A stretch of DNA of 39,428 nucleotides. Origin: Ophiosphaerella korrae (taxonomy: Eukaryota > Ascomycota > Dothideomycetes > Pleosporales > Phaeosphaeriaceae). The notes beneath the pieces were generated by a model. It did not search any database. It had not been told where the DNA came from and saw only the letters and a program-made list of their open reading frames with translations. The stretch spans positions 1-39,428 of the forward strand of contig JALNQF010000371.1 in NCBI GenBank assembly GCA_028456385.1, given 5' to 3'. Below are positions 21,718 to 31,766 of the stretch, one piece after another. The position numbers and the translations under genes are program-made. Each line of letters begins with the position of its first letter. The stretch's first letter is position 1.

Positions 21718-22176
21718 TGTTATAGGTGTAACAAGAGAAATTAAGATAGAACTAATTAGTCTTAACTTAGGTACTAACAAAGTATAGGATAAGTAGAGTA
21801 ATAACTTTAATTAGGAAACTATATATAACTAGGATATATAGTAGTAATCTATAACTATATATAAATAGATTAGTAGTAATCTATAATAACGTATAAATAG
21901 ATTAAAGTAATCTATAATTATATATAAATAGATTAATAGTAATCTATAATATAGTATAAATAGATTACCTTAAGTATATAGTTAACTAGATACGTATTGT
22001 TAGGATAGTATTAGTAATTTAATTACTAACTACGAGCGATAATACTAAGATAGTTACAAAACATCTTCTATTATTTATAGCCTATTATAGATTACAATAT
22101 AAACTTTACTATTACTTCCTAATCTACTAATAACCTAAAGGCTACTAGGAAGTTAACCCTAAGTAAACTAGTAACA
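21718..22176 (+). repeat. A2 3' LTR
   Basis: 459 bp, TGTTATAGGTG to CTAGTAACA, colinear without gaps with the 5' LTR at 6301. It carries more RIP-type changes than its partner (CpG to TpA, CpA to TpA) and only a few differences in the other direction. It is followed by TSD CTAAG at 22177-22181, where A1 resumes. Confidence 0.95.
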
Positions 22177-22181
22177 CTAAG

Positions 22182-23626
22182 TATATAGAGCTATTAACTA
22201 AACTTATAAGGAAAGATACGCTATTTAAATAGATAATAGAATATAACAAAGTATTTAACTAGATTAAAAGAAAGTTTATAAAAAATCTAGTTATTAGGAT
22301 ATATAATCTAGAACTACTAGTAATAGTAAAGATAGACGTATCTAATTTAGTCTATAGGTGTAAGGGGTCTAGGGTAGAGAGCTATTAGGGTACGCTTAGC
22401 GCTGTCGACGAGCTCTACTAAGCTAAGTAACTAGCGCTTACTAGCTCTATCGGCTAGTATATTCTTCTATATATAACTTAGTACAACCCTAAGTAAGTTC
22501 TAAGTAAGTGCGAAGAACTTTAAGTAATAATAACTAGTATATATATTATATACTACTATAATAGCTTAACTAGCTATTAGCTCCTTTTTATTAGGATTAG
22601 CTTAGTAGTATACTATCCTTATAATAGGATAGTACTAATACAAGAAGACCTAAGTACTAAATAAGAATACTTAGTTAAATACTTCTCTAAGAAGATAAAG
22701 CTAGTAGAGCTTAACTACTTAATCTAAAACTAAGAAATACTAGTAATCTACAAAGTTTTAAAATAATAGAGAGTATACTTATATAGAGTAATATAGAAAA
22801 CAAAGGTCTATATAGACTATAAGAATCTTATAAGATTTATAATAAATAAGGACTTATTATAATACTATATAATATAGTAATAATTCTTATTAATATATAA
22901 ATTTAAGGTTATATATACAAAAGAGAAAGATAACTAGTTTATAGATACTTTAAGTAAAAGACTAGATTTATAAAAAGAAGTAAATACTACTAGTATAGTT
23001 TTAATTAAGAATAAAAAAAGATACTTAGTTGTAAATAAACCTAGAATAGCTATAACACTTAAGAAGAAGAGTCGTAAGTTAAATAACTAGATTAGAGAAG
23101 AAATAGTAAAAGCCTCTAAAGAAATAAAAAAATTAGAAATCTAAGATAGATTTACAAAAGCTAATAGAAGAACCTATATTCTAAGTAAGATTTAGAAAGA
23201 ATTTATATAATAATTCTATAAACTACTAGTATATAGATACTAGAGAATTAAGAAAATACTAAATAGGCTTTTAAGAGACTACTATATACTAAAGGTAAGA
23301 TAACTAGTAATAGAAGTATTATAAGATTATATAGAGTACTACTAAAATAAGTATAGTAAATACATACTATATAGAATATTATAATTACTTAAAGTACTAG
23401 AATATTTCTAAGAAGTTATAATAATAAACTTTATTATAAAGTTACTTAAGTCTAAAGATCTAATATTAAGAGTTAAGTATAATAGAATCCTAATAATAAT
23501 AGATAAGCTTATAAAGTACTTATAATTTAGACTATATAAAAAGAAAAGTAAGATAGAAGTTACTATGTACTAGGTCTTATAGATAGTAATTAGCTAATAT
23601 AGTATTCTTATAATAGAGCTACTTAG
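22182..23626 (+). pseudogene. A1 pol pseudogene, 3' part (RH-IN), interrupted by C
   Basis: Continuation of A1 pol from 6300. The RT connection and RNase H (VKIDVSNLVY near 22325) are cut by solo LTR C and resume at 22629. Integrase begins at about 23200. The first catalytic Asp is Asn at 23427-23429. Clear alignment with A2 and A3 lasts to about 23607. There A1 has about 14 extra bases before a short AGCTACTTAG, and then reversed LTR D begins. The rest of integrase, the chromodomain and the 3' LTR are not in the window. Confidence 0.8.
22359..22623 (+). mobile_element. Solo LTR C (third LTR family)
   Basis: A 265-bp insertion in A1 RNase H, flanked by a perfect TSD ATAGG (22354-22358 and 22624-22628); A2 is uninterrupted at this point. 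The ends are TGTAAGGGG and CTATCCTTATA (originally ...CA), like the ends of family B, but the interior does not resemble the A or B LTRs. It keeps CpG-rich stretches such as GCTGTCGACGAGCTC, so it seems less mutated than its surroundings. A TATATATAAC run near 22470 could be its TATA box. No full-length relative is in the window. Orientation is taken from the TG...CA ends and the TATA position and is not certain. Confidence 0.85.
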
Positions 23627-23993
23627 TGTTAACTACAAGTAACCTCTTTAGAGAGGGTTTGTAAATTAAAAGGTAATAACTAAAGGTCTAGTAGTAATTA
23701 AGTAATAACTATAAATAATAGATAATTTATGTACGTAATATTAAGTGCTAGCGTTCTTAGTTAGAGATTAGATTACTAATACTATCTTAATAATACGTAT
23801 TACTACTAACTATATACTTATATCTTATACTTAATCTATAGTAAGAACCTATAGATTATCTTAATCTATTACTCTATTATATAGATCTATAGATTACTCT
23901 TTATCTATTATACGTAGCTATAGATTACTTATATTACGTATCTTAATTATAGTTTATTTCTTAATCTAGGTTGTTACTTTACTTATCCTATAC
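23627..23993 (-). mobile_element. Reversed A-family-like LTR D, truncated by B3
   Basis: Read on the minus strand, this is an A-type LTR missing roughly its first 55 bp. It includes GGATAAGTAAAGTAACAACC, several TAATCTATAG/CTATAGATTA repeats, TAGTAGTAATACGTATTATTA and the end GTAGTTAACA (TGTTAACTAC on the plus strand at 23627). The missing start lies beyond B3, outside the window, so it is unknown whether D is a solo LTR or the end of a longer minus-strand element. The five bases before it, CTTAG, may be its TSD. Confidence 0.75.
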
Positions 23994-24274
23994 TGTAAAG
24001 GAGTTATTTCTTATATCTCTTATTTTCGCACTAATATTAGTAAGTTTATAACTTACTAATATTATAAACTTACTAATATTACAAACTTACTAATATATTA
24101 GTAAGTTTACAACTTACTAATATTTAACTACCTTTCTACTTTTAGTTAGCGCTTAGTAAGCTACTAGGTATATATACCTAGTACTTACTTAGATAGCTTT
24201 ATCTACTATTTACTCTTTTTAGTTAATTATTAAAACTACCTTATTAAGTTATCTTACGTAAAGTCTACCTTATA
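23994..24274 (+). repeat. B3 5' LTR
   Basis: 281 bp, ending GTCTACCTTATA. It is exactly 61 bp shorter than the B2 LTRs and has one hairpin unit fewer (hairpins starting at 24034 and 24095). The TATA palindrome at 24162-24183 is intact. Confidence 0.94.
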
Positions 24275-24735
24275 TAATAGTAGATCTCTATAAATATTTT
24301 GCTTTTATAGGCCTCTCTATAACCTAGAACTACGCTAGTAGCCTTCTTACTTGCGCTAGAGTTACTATAAAATAGCTAATTGTAGCTAACTCTTAATTAA
24401 GCCTAGCTAGCTAAAAAAAACTACACTACTAGGAATTAGATCCTACCTTAGCTATAGCGCACTAGGTAGCCCCTTAAGTTTACTATATTATAGTTCTAGT
24501 TAAGGTTTCTAGCGCTCTCTTTTTACTAGTACTAGCGCTAACGTTCTAGAAAGAAATATATACTAAAGAAGAGTAGTTTAACTACCTTATAGGTTACGAA
24601 GCTTTAGCTTACACCTACTACGTATACTTAGGTAAGGGCGTACTTACACTAGGTATTAAACCTAGGTAGTAGCGCTAGGGAAAGAAAAGACCCCTAAACC
24701 TACGCAAATTACTAGCGCTTAATTTATAAGAACTA
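24275..24735 (+). pseudogene. B3 leader and start of gag pseudogene
   Basis: Colinear with B2 13134-13590. It carries the leader and the first part of the gag region, and stops at AAGAACTA, where A3 is inserted. The reading continues at 31767. Where B2 reads ATG (13400-13402), B3 reads ACG, so that ATG may not be the ancestral Gag start. TAG and TAA are frequent. Confidence 0.8.
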
Positions 24736-25165
24736 TATTATAGGTGTAATAGAAGAAATCGAGATAGAACTAATTAGTCCTAACTTAGTTGCTAATAAAG
24801 TATAAGACAAGTAAAGTAATAATCTCGATTAGGAGACTATATATAATTAGGATACCTAGAGTAATCTATAATCTATAAGCTCTTAGTAGTAATAGATTAT
24901 AGATTAAGACAATCTATAATCTACTAGTCTTAGTATCTATAGATTATAGATTACAACAAGTATATAGTTAATAATATACGTATTATTAGGATAGTATTAG
25001 TAATTTAATCCTTTAACTATAGAACGCTAATACAAGATAGTTATAAAACATCTTCTATTATTTATAGTTATTATAGATTACCTCCTAAGCTTTTACTATT
25101 ACCTTGTAATCTACTAACTCCTTCTAAGATAGGTGCCTATAGTTAACGATAGGCAGCCTATTATA
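24736..25165 (+). repeat. A3 5' LTR
   Basis: Starts TATTATAGGTGTAATAG (TG to TA) and ends CAGCCTATTATA. It is 430 bp, the same as its partner. The U3 (about 24861-24953) holds four blocks of AATCTATAATCTA and its reverse complement in alternating orientation, a different layout from the head-to-tail units of A2. It keeps some C and G lost in the 3' LTR (for example ATCGAG against ATTAAG). Confidence 0.93.
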
Positions 25166-25239
25166 CCTTGCTAATCTAGTTATTACAAAGAGTAAAGCGT
25201 AAGAAACGCGTAGTCTAGCTAACACTATAGTAGAAAGTT

Positions 25240-26350
25240 TAACTAAACAATTAGGTAAAGCCCCTAGAAGTAGTCCTAAAATAGATAGTACTATATAGGA
25301 AACAATTGAAGGTTATCTTAACTAACTAATTAATAATAAAGAAGATATAAAAATAGTAATTAATACCTTAGAAATGTAAAACAAAGAACTATAAGATTAC
25401 GCGAAACAAAACAAGGTATAAATTAAGGCTATTATCTAAGGATATAACTAGATAGAACTAATTACCTAAAGATTAGAGATAAGTGCGACAAAGAAACTAC
25501 TAAAGATACCTATCCTTAAGAAATTTAATAGAACAAGGGAGAAACTAAGACCTTTTATTATATTAGTACAACTCTAGATAGATATACAAGTACTACACTT
25601 TAATACAGAAGAAAAAAAAGTAATATATATTAGATTATACCTTAAAGAAGACGCAATAAGATAGTATAAGCCTTACTAGATAGATTATATAATATATTCT
25701 CTAATAACCTAGAAGAATAAAACTAGAGCTATCTTTAAAAGTTATAAATACTTTACTAAATAAATAAGAGTAGCGTTTAGAGATATAGACGTTACCTAAC
25801 AAGCTAAAGAGTAGCTAGAGAAGCTTATATAGAATTAGAGTATTCTTAAGTACGTATTATAGTTTAAATAACTCTTATAGAATATAGAATAGAATAAGTA
25901 AGCCTTAATATTACGATTTAAACAAGGACTTAACTCTAAGATCTAATACGAGATAATATATATAGAGAAACTACGAACACTAGAAGCTCTAAAGTAATAA
26001 GTAATATAAATTAATAATAATCTTTAAGAATAGAAGAAAAATAAATATAGAGGTTATACCTAGAACTACAATAAGAGAGACCCTATAATCTTTAACGCTA
26101 ACAAGGACAAGAAGAAAAAGAAGAATAAAGACTTTACGTACTTTAACTATAGTAAACTAGGCTACTACGTAAAAAACTATAGATCTAAGTTAAAAAAGGA
26201 TATAGTATACTATAAATATAGGAAACTAAGATACTTTGTAAAAGATTGTAAGAGTAAAGACTTAAAGAAAGAAAACTAGTTAAAAATAACTAAAAAAAGA
26301 AAAGAAGCACTATAAGCACAAGCTAAACTTTAGGAGAAAGTAGCTAGGAG
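25240..26350 (+). pseudogene. A3 gag pseudogene
   Basis: Gag remnant colinear with A2. The capsid-like core lies at about 25480-26000. A Lys-rich basic stretch is followed by two zinc knuckles at 26139-26180 and 26208-26249, 23 codons apart. All Cys and His positions of the first knuckle read Tyr. In the second, the last Cys (TGT, 26247-26249) survives. Leader sequence (25166-25240) lies between it and the LTR. An ATG near 25375 is internal and probably not the start. Stops are all TAA or TAG. Confidence 0.83.
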
Positions 26351-26359
26351 TAAAGAAGT

Positions 26360-29300
26360 ATAATACGTAATACTCTACTAGACCTTTTATTATAATAACA
26401 ACTACTATATATATCTTTCTAGTAAATAGGGAGTAGTATAGTTCTTATAAAAATAGAGATATAAAGTAGCTATAATAAAAGGAAGAATAAAAGCTTAGCT
26501 AGAAGAAATAGCTTAAGTAATAGACCTACTAATAGAAGATTTAGAAGAGAAAGAGCTCCTAGTACTATTAATCTAGGCTAAAGGACTAGTACTAAATAAA
26601 GAGACTACTACAACTACCTCTAAAGGACTACAAAGAAGTAAGAGATAAGTTAGTATAAGAGGTATAGAGTATACCTAGCTAATAATATATAGCTATAATA
26701 GCTGTACAATAATAGATATAAAGGAATAAAACAAATAATAGAGATTTATTTAAATATACTTAATAGTTATAAGTATAGAGGAAGCGTATAAAGACTAGAA
26801 AGAACGTAATCCTAAAGAAATAAAGTTTATACTATTTTAGGAATAGATAAAGTAATATATAGATATAGTAAGAAGAATACCTATACTAAGAAAGTAGTAA
26901 TACTTTATAAGAAAGACGTAATAGATTAACAAAGCTTATATACTAAGAGTACTAATAGTATACTATATCCTAATAATAAATATACCTAGTAAAGACAAGT
27001 ACTAAGAAGGAGATAATAAGATAATAGATCTAAAACATCTAGCGTACTTTAAAGTATTATAGATATTATACCTAGATAAAAATTGTATTATATATAGAAA
27101 CCCTAAAGTAAACTACAATATATAGCTTATAAAGAGAAGAAGCTATAATTATACAAGAGTAATTATAGTAAAAAGTATCTAAGGATAAGAAATAATTCTA
27201 GAAGATAGATACTTAGTAGTAAGACCTAGATCTAAGTTAACTAAGAAATACGTCTAGGGAGGACTATAGTACAAATATACAAACAATAAATATCTAAAAT
27301 ATAAAGAATACAAACTTAAAGTAAGGCTATAGCCTTAGAAAGATAGATAGTTTATAAAAATACTAAAGTAAAAAAAGCTAGAAGGTATAAGAGGCCTATA
27401 TATTACAAAGATAAGTATATACTAAGAAAAGAAAGTATAATTAATAATTAATAGTAGAGCTACAAGAAACTTTATATTAAAAAAGTTTGTAGAAACATAA
27501 GGAATAAAGTATATAATAAAGAAATACCCTTAATAATTAAGTACAATTAAAGGAAAACTATTCTAGGAACCTATTAGGTTCGAAACAGTTCCCTCTATAT
27601 TAAACCTAGAAAAGATAACAATTAAGAATATAGTTATAGACATAACAACAATTAATAATAAATAAGATATAATATTAGGTATACTATAGTTATAAATAAC
27701 TAACCTATATATTAATTAGAGAACTAGAGAAATTAGTTATAAAAAAATAGACATATTAAAAGCTAATATAAACACTTGCAAAGGAGAATTCCCTAAAGAA
27801 TATAAGAAATAGGAAAAGTAGCTTATAGAACTAGAAGAATACCTTCTAGAATATTAACTATAAGACTTAGTAATAGAGCTAGAAGAAGGTAAAAACGTAG
27901 GATAGAGCCTAGTTTATTAAAAAATAGAAGAAGAATCTAAAATTAAACAAGTATTTATCTAAAATATAATAAAAAAAGGATAGATAAAAGAGTCTAAATC
28001 TTTAGTAGTATATAGACTTATATTTATAGATAAAAAAGGAACTAGTAATAAAAGACCCTACGTAGATTTTAGAAAAACTAACGTAATTATAAATAAAAAC
28101 TAATACCTACTACTATAGATAGATAGAATATAAAATAAACTACAAAAAGTAAAAATCTTTATAAAGCTAGATATCTAGAACGCCTATTATTAGATTAGAA
28201 TTAAAAAAAGTAATAAGTAAAAAATAGTATTTAGAACATAGTATAGACTATATAAATACTTAGTTATACTGTTTAGCTTAATAAATGCGCTAGTAGTATT
28301 CTAAGAAAGAATTAATATAGTACTAAGAAAATACTTAGATATATTTATATTTATATACTTAGATAACATCCTTATATTCTTAGAAATAGAGGAAGAATAC
28401 GTGCAATATATATATAGGGTACTAGAGAAACTAGTAGAAAATAAGCTATTCCTTAAAATAAGAAAATGCAAGTTCTACATAAAGAAAATAGACTTCCTTA
28501 GATTTATTATTAAACTAGGAAAAATTAAGATTAACTTAGAAAAGATTAAGTTAATTAATAAATAGCTAATACTAAGAAACTTAAAAAAGGTATAATAATT
28601 TTATAAGCTAGCTAACTTTTATAAAAAGTTAATAGTAGGTTATTCTAAAGATATAGAACTAATAACAAGACTTATAAAGAAAGATACGCTATTTAAATAG
28701 ATAAAGGAATACAATAAAGTATTTAATAAGATTAAGAAAAAGTTTATAGAGAATCTAGTTATTAGAATATATAACCTAGACCTACTAGTAATAGTAAAAA
28801 TAGACGCGTCTAACTTAGTCTATAGAATAGCACTAATCTAGGAAGATCTAGAAACTAAAAAGGAATATCTAGTTAAATACTTCTCTAAGAAGATAAAAAT
28901 AGTAGAACTTAACTACCTAATCTATAATAAGGAGATACTAGTAATCTACAAAGTATTTAAATAATAGAGAGTATATCTATAAGGAGTAAAGTATTAAATA
29001 AAGGTCTATATAGACTATAAGAATCTTATAGGATTTATAATAAATAAAGAGTTATTATAACGCTATACAAGATAGTAGGAGTTTAATATTAATATTTAAT
29101 ATAGAAATTATATATATAAAAGAGAAAGATAATTAATTTATAGACGCTCTTAGTAGAAGACTAGACTTATAAGAAGAAGTAAGCGCTACTAGTATAGTTC
29201 TAGTTAAGAATAAAGAAAGACATTTAGTCCTAAATATACCTAAGATAGCTACAATACTAAAAAGAATAAGTAGCGAGCTAAATAAATAGATTTAGAAAAC

Positions 29301-30655
29301 AACGCAAGAAGTATCTAAAAAAATAGAGAAATTAGAAATCTAAGAAGGATTTATATAAGCTTATAGAAGAACATATATTCTAAGTAAGATTTAGAGAGAA
29401 TTTATACAATAATTCTATAAATTACTAGTATATAGCTACTAAGGTATCGAAAAAATATTAAATAGACTACTACAAGACTATTATATTCTAAAAGTAAGAT
29501 AACTAGTAATAGAAGTACTATAAGATTATATAAAATACTATAAGAATAAATATAATAGACACGTACTATATAGAATACTATAACTAGTAGAAGTACTAAA
29601 ATAACTATAGAGAGTTATTACAATAGACTTTATTACAAAGCTACCTAAGTCTAAAGATATAATATTAAAAGTAGAATATAATAGAATCCTAACTATAGTA
29701 GATAAACTAATAAAGTATATATACTTCTAACTATATAAAGAGAAGAGCGAGATAGAAGTTGTAGTATACTAAGTCCTAGGAATAGTAATTAGCTAATATA
29801 GGCTACTAGATAAAATTATTATAGATAGAGATGTACGATTTACATTAAAACTATAAGAAATAATAGTAGTATAATTAGGAATATACTATATAATATCTAT
29901 AGTATACTACCTACAAATAGATAAATAATTAGAACGAATAAATTAGATAGTAGAACAATACTTAAGATACTACCTTAACTATAACTAGAATAATAAGGTA
30001 TAGCTACTACTTATAGTATAGTTAGTATATAATAGCGCAAAGAATATAGTAATAGAAGTATTACTCTTCTTTGCAAACTATAGATTTAAGCCTAATATAT
30101 ACTAGATACTAAAGAATTAGATATCTTAGTCTCTAAGAAGAGAAAACTTCGCTAATAGACTTAAAGATATATATAATTAACTAAGATAAGATATAGAATT
30201 CTTATATAACTATATAGTAAAGTACTACAATAAGAAATATAAAGAAAAACCTTAATTTAAAGAGAGAGAAAAAGTATAGTTAGTATAAAAAAATATTAAG
30301 AGTAAGTAACTAAGTTTAAAATTAGACTACATTAAGATAAGACTATATAAAATTAAGAAAGAAGTTATACTAGTTATATTTAAACTAAAGCTACTAAACA
30401 AGATAAAGATATACCTAATATTCTACGTAGCTCTACTAGAATAAGTACTATAGAATATAGAACTACTAGTATATAAAGTAGATACGTATAGAGAATAGAA
30501 AGAATAAGAAGTTAAAGAAATCCTATAGTACTAGTTCTATAATAAGAGAAACTACTACTTAGTAGAATAGATAGGTATAAACGAAAAAGGACAACTATAG
30601 GAGAAAATATAGGAACTAGAAGATAATCTTAATTACTCTAAGAAACTAGACTTCT
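26360..30655 (+). pseudogene. A3 pol pseudogene (PR-RT-RH-IN-chromodomain)
   Basis: Protease site at 27450-27458 reads Asn-Ser-Arg. RT (about 27990-28640) has its catalytic box at 28356-28367 as Tyr-Leu-Asp-Asn, the second Asp lost by TpG to TpA. RNase H lies at about 28780-29170. The integrase core keeps all three acidic codons: Asp 29626-29628, Asp 29824-29826 and Glu 29932-29934, at 66 and 36 codon steps (D,D35E). The C-terminal part (about 30240-30440) and the chromodomain-like end (about 30495-30655, with NYYLVE and LEDNLNYSKK) match A2. Numerous TAA and TAG codons kill the frame. Confidence 0.88.
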
Positions 30656-30770
30656 AAAGTTAAAACCCTCTAGAACGCCTAGTAGTAAACTAAGAGAACT
30701 AATATTACTAACAATAGATAGAAAGATAATAAGAAAGTCTAATATAGGATCTACTATAATAAACGCTTTA

Positions 30771-31021
30771 TCTAAGTCTAGCTTAGCTTCTAGAGCTACT
30801 AACTATTTAGCTAATTTCTTATTATTTAAAGCCTTTATCTTATAAAAGTAAAAGAGATAAGCTTAATTCTCTACTAGCTTACTCTACGCAAGCTCCTAGA
30901 TTTGCTTATACTTAGCTTTAGCCTCTACAATTTAAAATAGTAATTTCTCTTAAGTTTAGTTAATAGCTTTCCCTATTATTACTAAGCCTAGACGTAAAAA
31001 TAAGTATAATAAACGTATACT
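30771..31021 (-). other. A3 antisense frame b, RIP-stopped
   Basis: Minus-strand frame giving YLFLRLGLVIIGKAIN, then a Lys/Glu/Ala-rich, possibly helical segment (EKLLF, IVEAKAKYKQI, SKLVEN), then KALNNKKLAK and LVALEAKLRLR. It is interrupted only by TAA and TAG. It aligns with A2 12250-12570 with a two-codon difference and, beyond about 30770, a one-base shift. It resembles no family I can name. The alternative is simple nucleotide conservation with no coding meaning. Confidence 0.35.
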
Positions 31022-31253
31022 TAGAAAGAGAAACACTAAATATATTATAAGAACTACGTATATTTATATAAATATATACTTTGTAAGCCCTACTATTATT
31101 TATAGAAATAATACAAAGAAGAGATTTAGGATTTAATTTAGAAGAAGTATAATAAGAACAAAGAAATATTTTAATACTATTACGTAACACGTAATTAGTA
31201 AGAAGATAGTAATAGCGTATAGATAAAATAAGTATAAGAGAGGATAAAGAACT
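30960..31253 (-). other. A3 antisense open frame a (97 codons)
   Basis: The longest stop-free frame noticed in the window, on the minus strand, ending Asn-Arg-Glu-Ser-Tyr-TAA. Counted from a GTG at 31188-31190 it would give 76 residues, hydrophobic and rich in Ser, Ile and Tyr. The A2 copy keeps the same frame open for 76 codons with the same end. The first half precedes frame b (YLFLRL...) by a shift of one base, so the two could be parts of one broken gene. The T-rich composition of this strand disfavours stops, so coding is not established. Confidence 0.35.
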
Positions 31254-31317
31254 CTATATTAATAAAGAAACTAGATTAATAATACTAGCTCTAGAATAGA
31301 TAAACTTATACCTATCT

Positions 31318-31331
31318 AGAGGAGGAGATAG
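31318..31331 (+). promoter_or_regulatory. A3 polypurine tract
   Basis: AGAGGAGGAGATAG directly precedes the 3' LTR and is the expected plus-strand primer site. Confidence 0.85.
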
Positions 31332-31761
31332 TGTTATAGGTATAATAGAAGAAATTAAGATAGAACTAATTAGTCCTAACTTAGTTACTAATAAAGTATA
31401 GGATAAGTAAAGTAATAATCTTAATTAGGAGACTATATCTAATTAAGATACCTAGGGTAATCTATAATCTATAAGCTCTTAGTAGTAATAGATTATAGAT
31501 TAAGACAATCTATAATCTACTAGTCTTAGTATCTATAGATTATAGATTACGACAAGTATATAGTTAGTAAGATATGTATTATTAAGATAGTATTAGTAAT
31601 TTAATCCTTTAACTATAGAACGCTAATACAAGATAGTTATAAAATATCTTCTATTGTTTATAGTTATTATAGATTACTCTCTAAGCTTTTACTATTACTT
31701 TGTAATCTACTAACCTCTTCTAAGATAGGTACCTATAGTTAATAACAAGTAGCTTGTTATA
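31332..31761 (+). repeat. A3 3' LTR
   Basis: 430 bp from TGTTATAGGTATAATAG to AGCTTGTTATA, followed by TSD AACTA at 31762-31766. It is colinear with the 5' LTR and also has alternating AATCTATAATCTA blocks (about 31449-31550). Differences from the 5' LTR are transitions. Confidence 0.94.
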
Positions 31762-31766
31762 AACTA

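Larger units (their letters stand above)
6301..22176 (+). mobile_element. Family A Gypsy element A2, containing B2
   Basis: A complete but dead chromovirus inserted in A1. Both LTRs are exactly 459 bp (6301-6759 and 21718-22176), and a perfect TSD CTAAG lies at 6296-6300 and 22177-22181. Removing B2 and its duplicated 5 bp leaves 7036 bp, close to the 7026 bp of A3, which supports both borders. The order is LTR, gag, protease, RT, RNase H, integrase, chromodomain, a 3' region with an antisense open frame, polypurine tract, LTR. Confidence 0.93.
2042..23626 (+). mobile_element. Family A Gypsy element A1 (oldest, split)
   Basis: The oldest retrotransposon in the window. Its visible parts are 2042-3249, 3538-6300, 22177-22358 and 22624-23626. 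It is interrupted by solo LTR B1, by the A2+B2 nest, by solo LTR C and by reversed LTR D. The pieces rejoin in register with A2 and A3: for example, the reading ...AGATAGTCTAAG stops at 6300 and resumes at 22177 inside the RT/RNase H connection. The 3' part of integrase, the chromodomain and the 3' LTR of A1 are not in the window. The 5 bp before its LTR are CCTAG, but the matching copy cannot be seen. Confidence 0.85.
24736..31761 (+). mobile_element. Family A Gypsy element A3 (full length, dead)
   Basis: A 7026-bp chromovirus inserted in the gag of B3, with a perfect TSD AACTA (24731-24735 and 31762-31766). Both LTRs are 430 bp. It is the only uninterrupted family A copy in the window and serves as the reference for reassembling A1 and A2. 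It must be younger than B3, yet it is itself strongly RIP-mutated. Confidence 0.95.

Noticed and set aside
23627..23993. D as the 3' LTR of A1
   Set aside because: D is in the opposite orientation to A1 and begins in the middle of the A1 integrase core, so it is a separate insertion.
30960..31190. A 76-codon minus-strand frame as an ordinary host gene
   Set aside because: It lies inside element A3, has only a GTG as possible start, no recognisable domain, and very T-rich low-complexity composition. It is kept only as part of the antisense-frame observation for family A.
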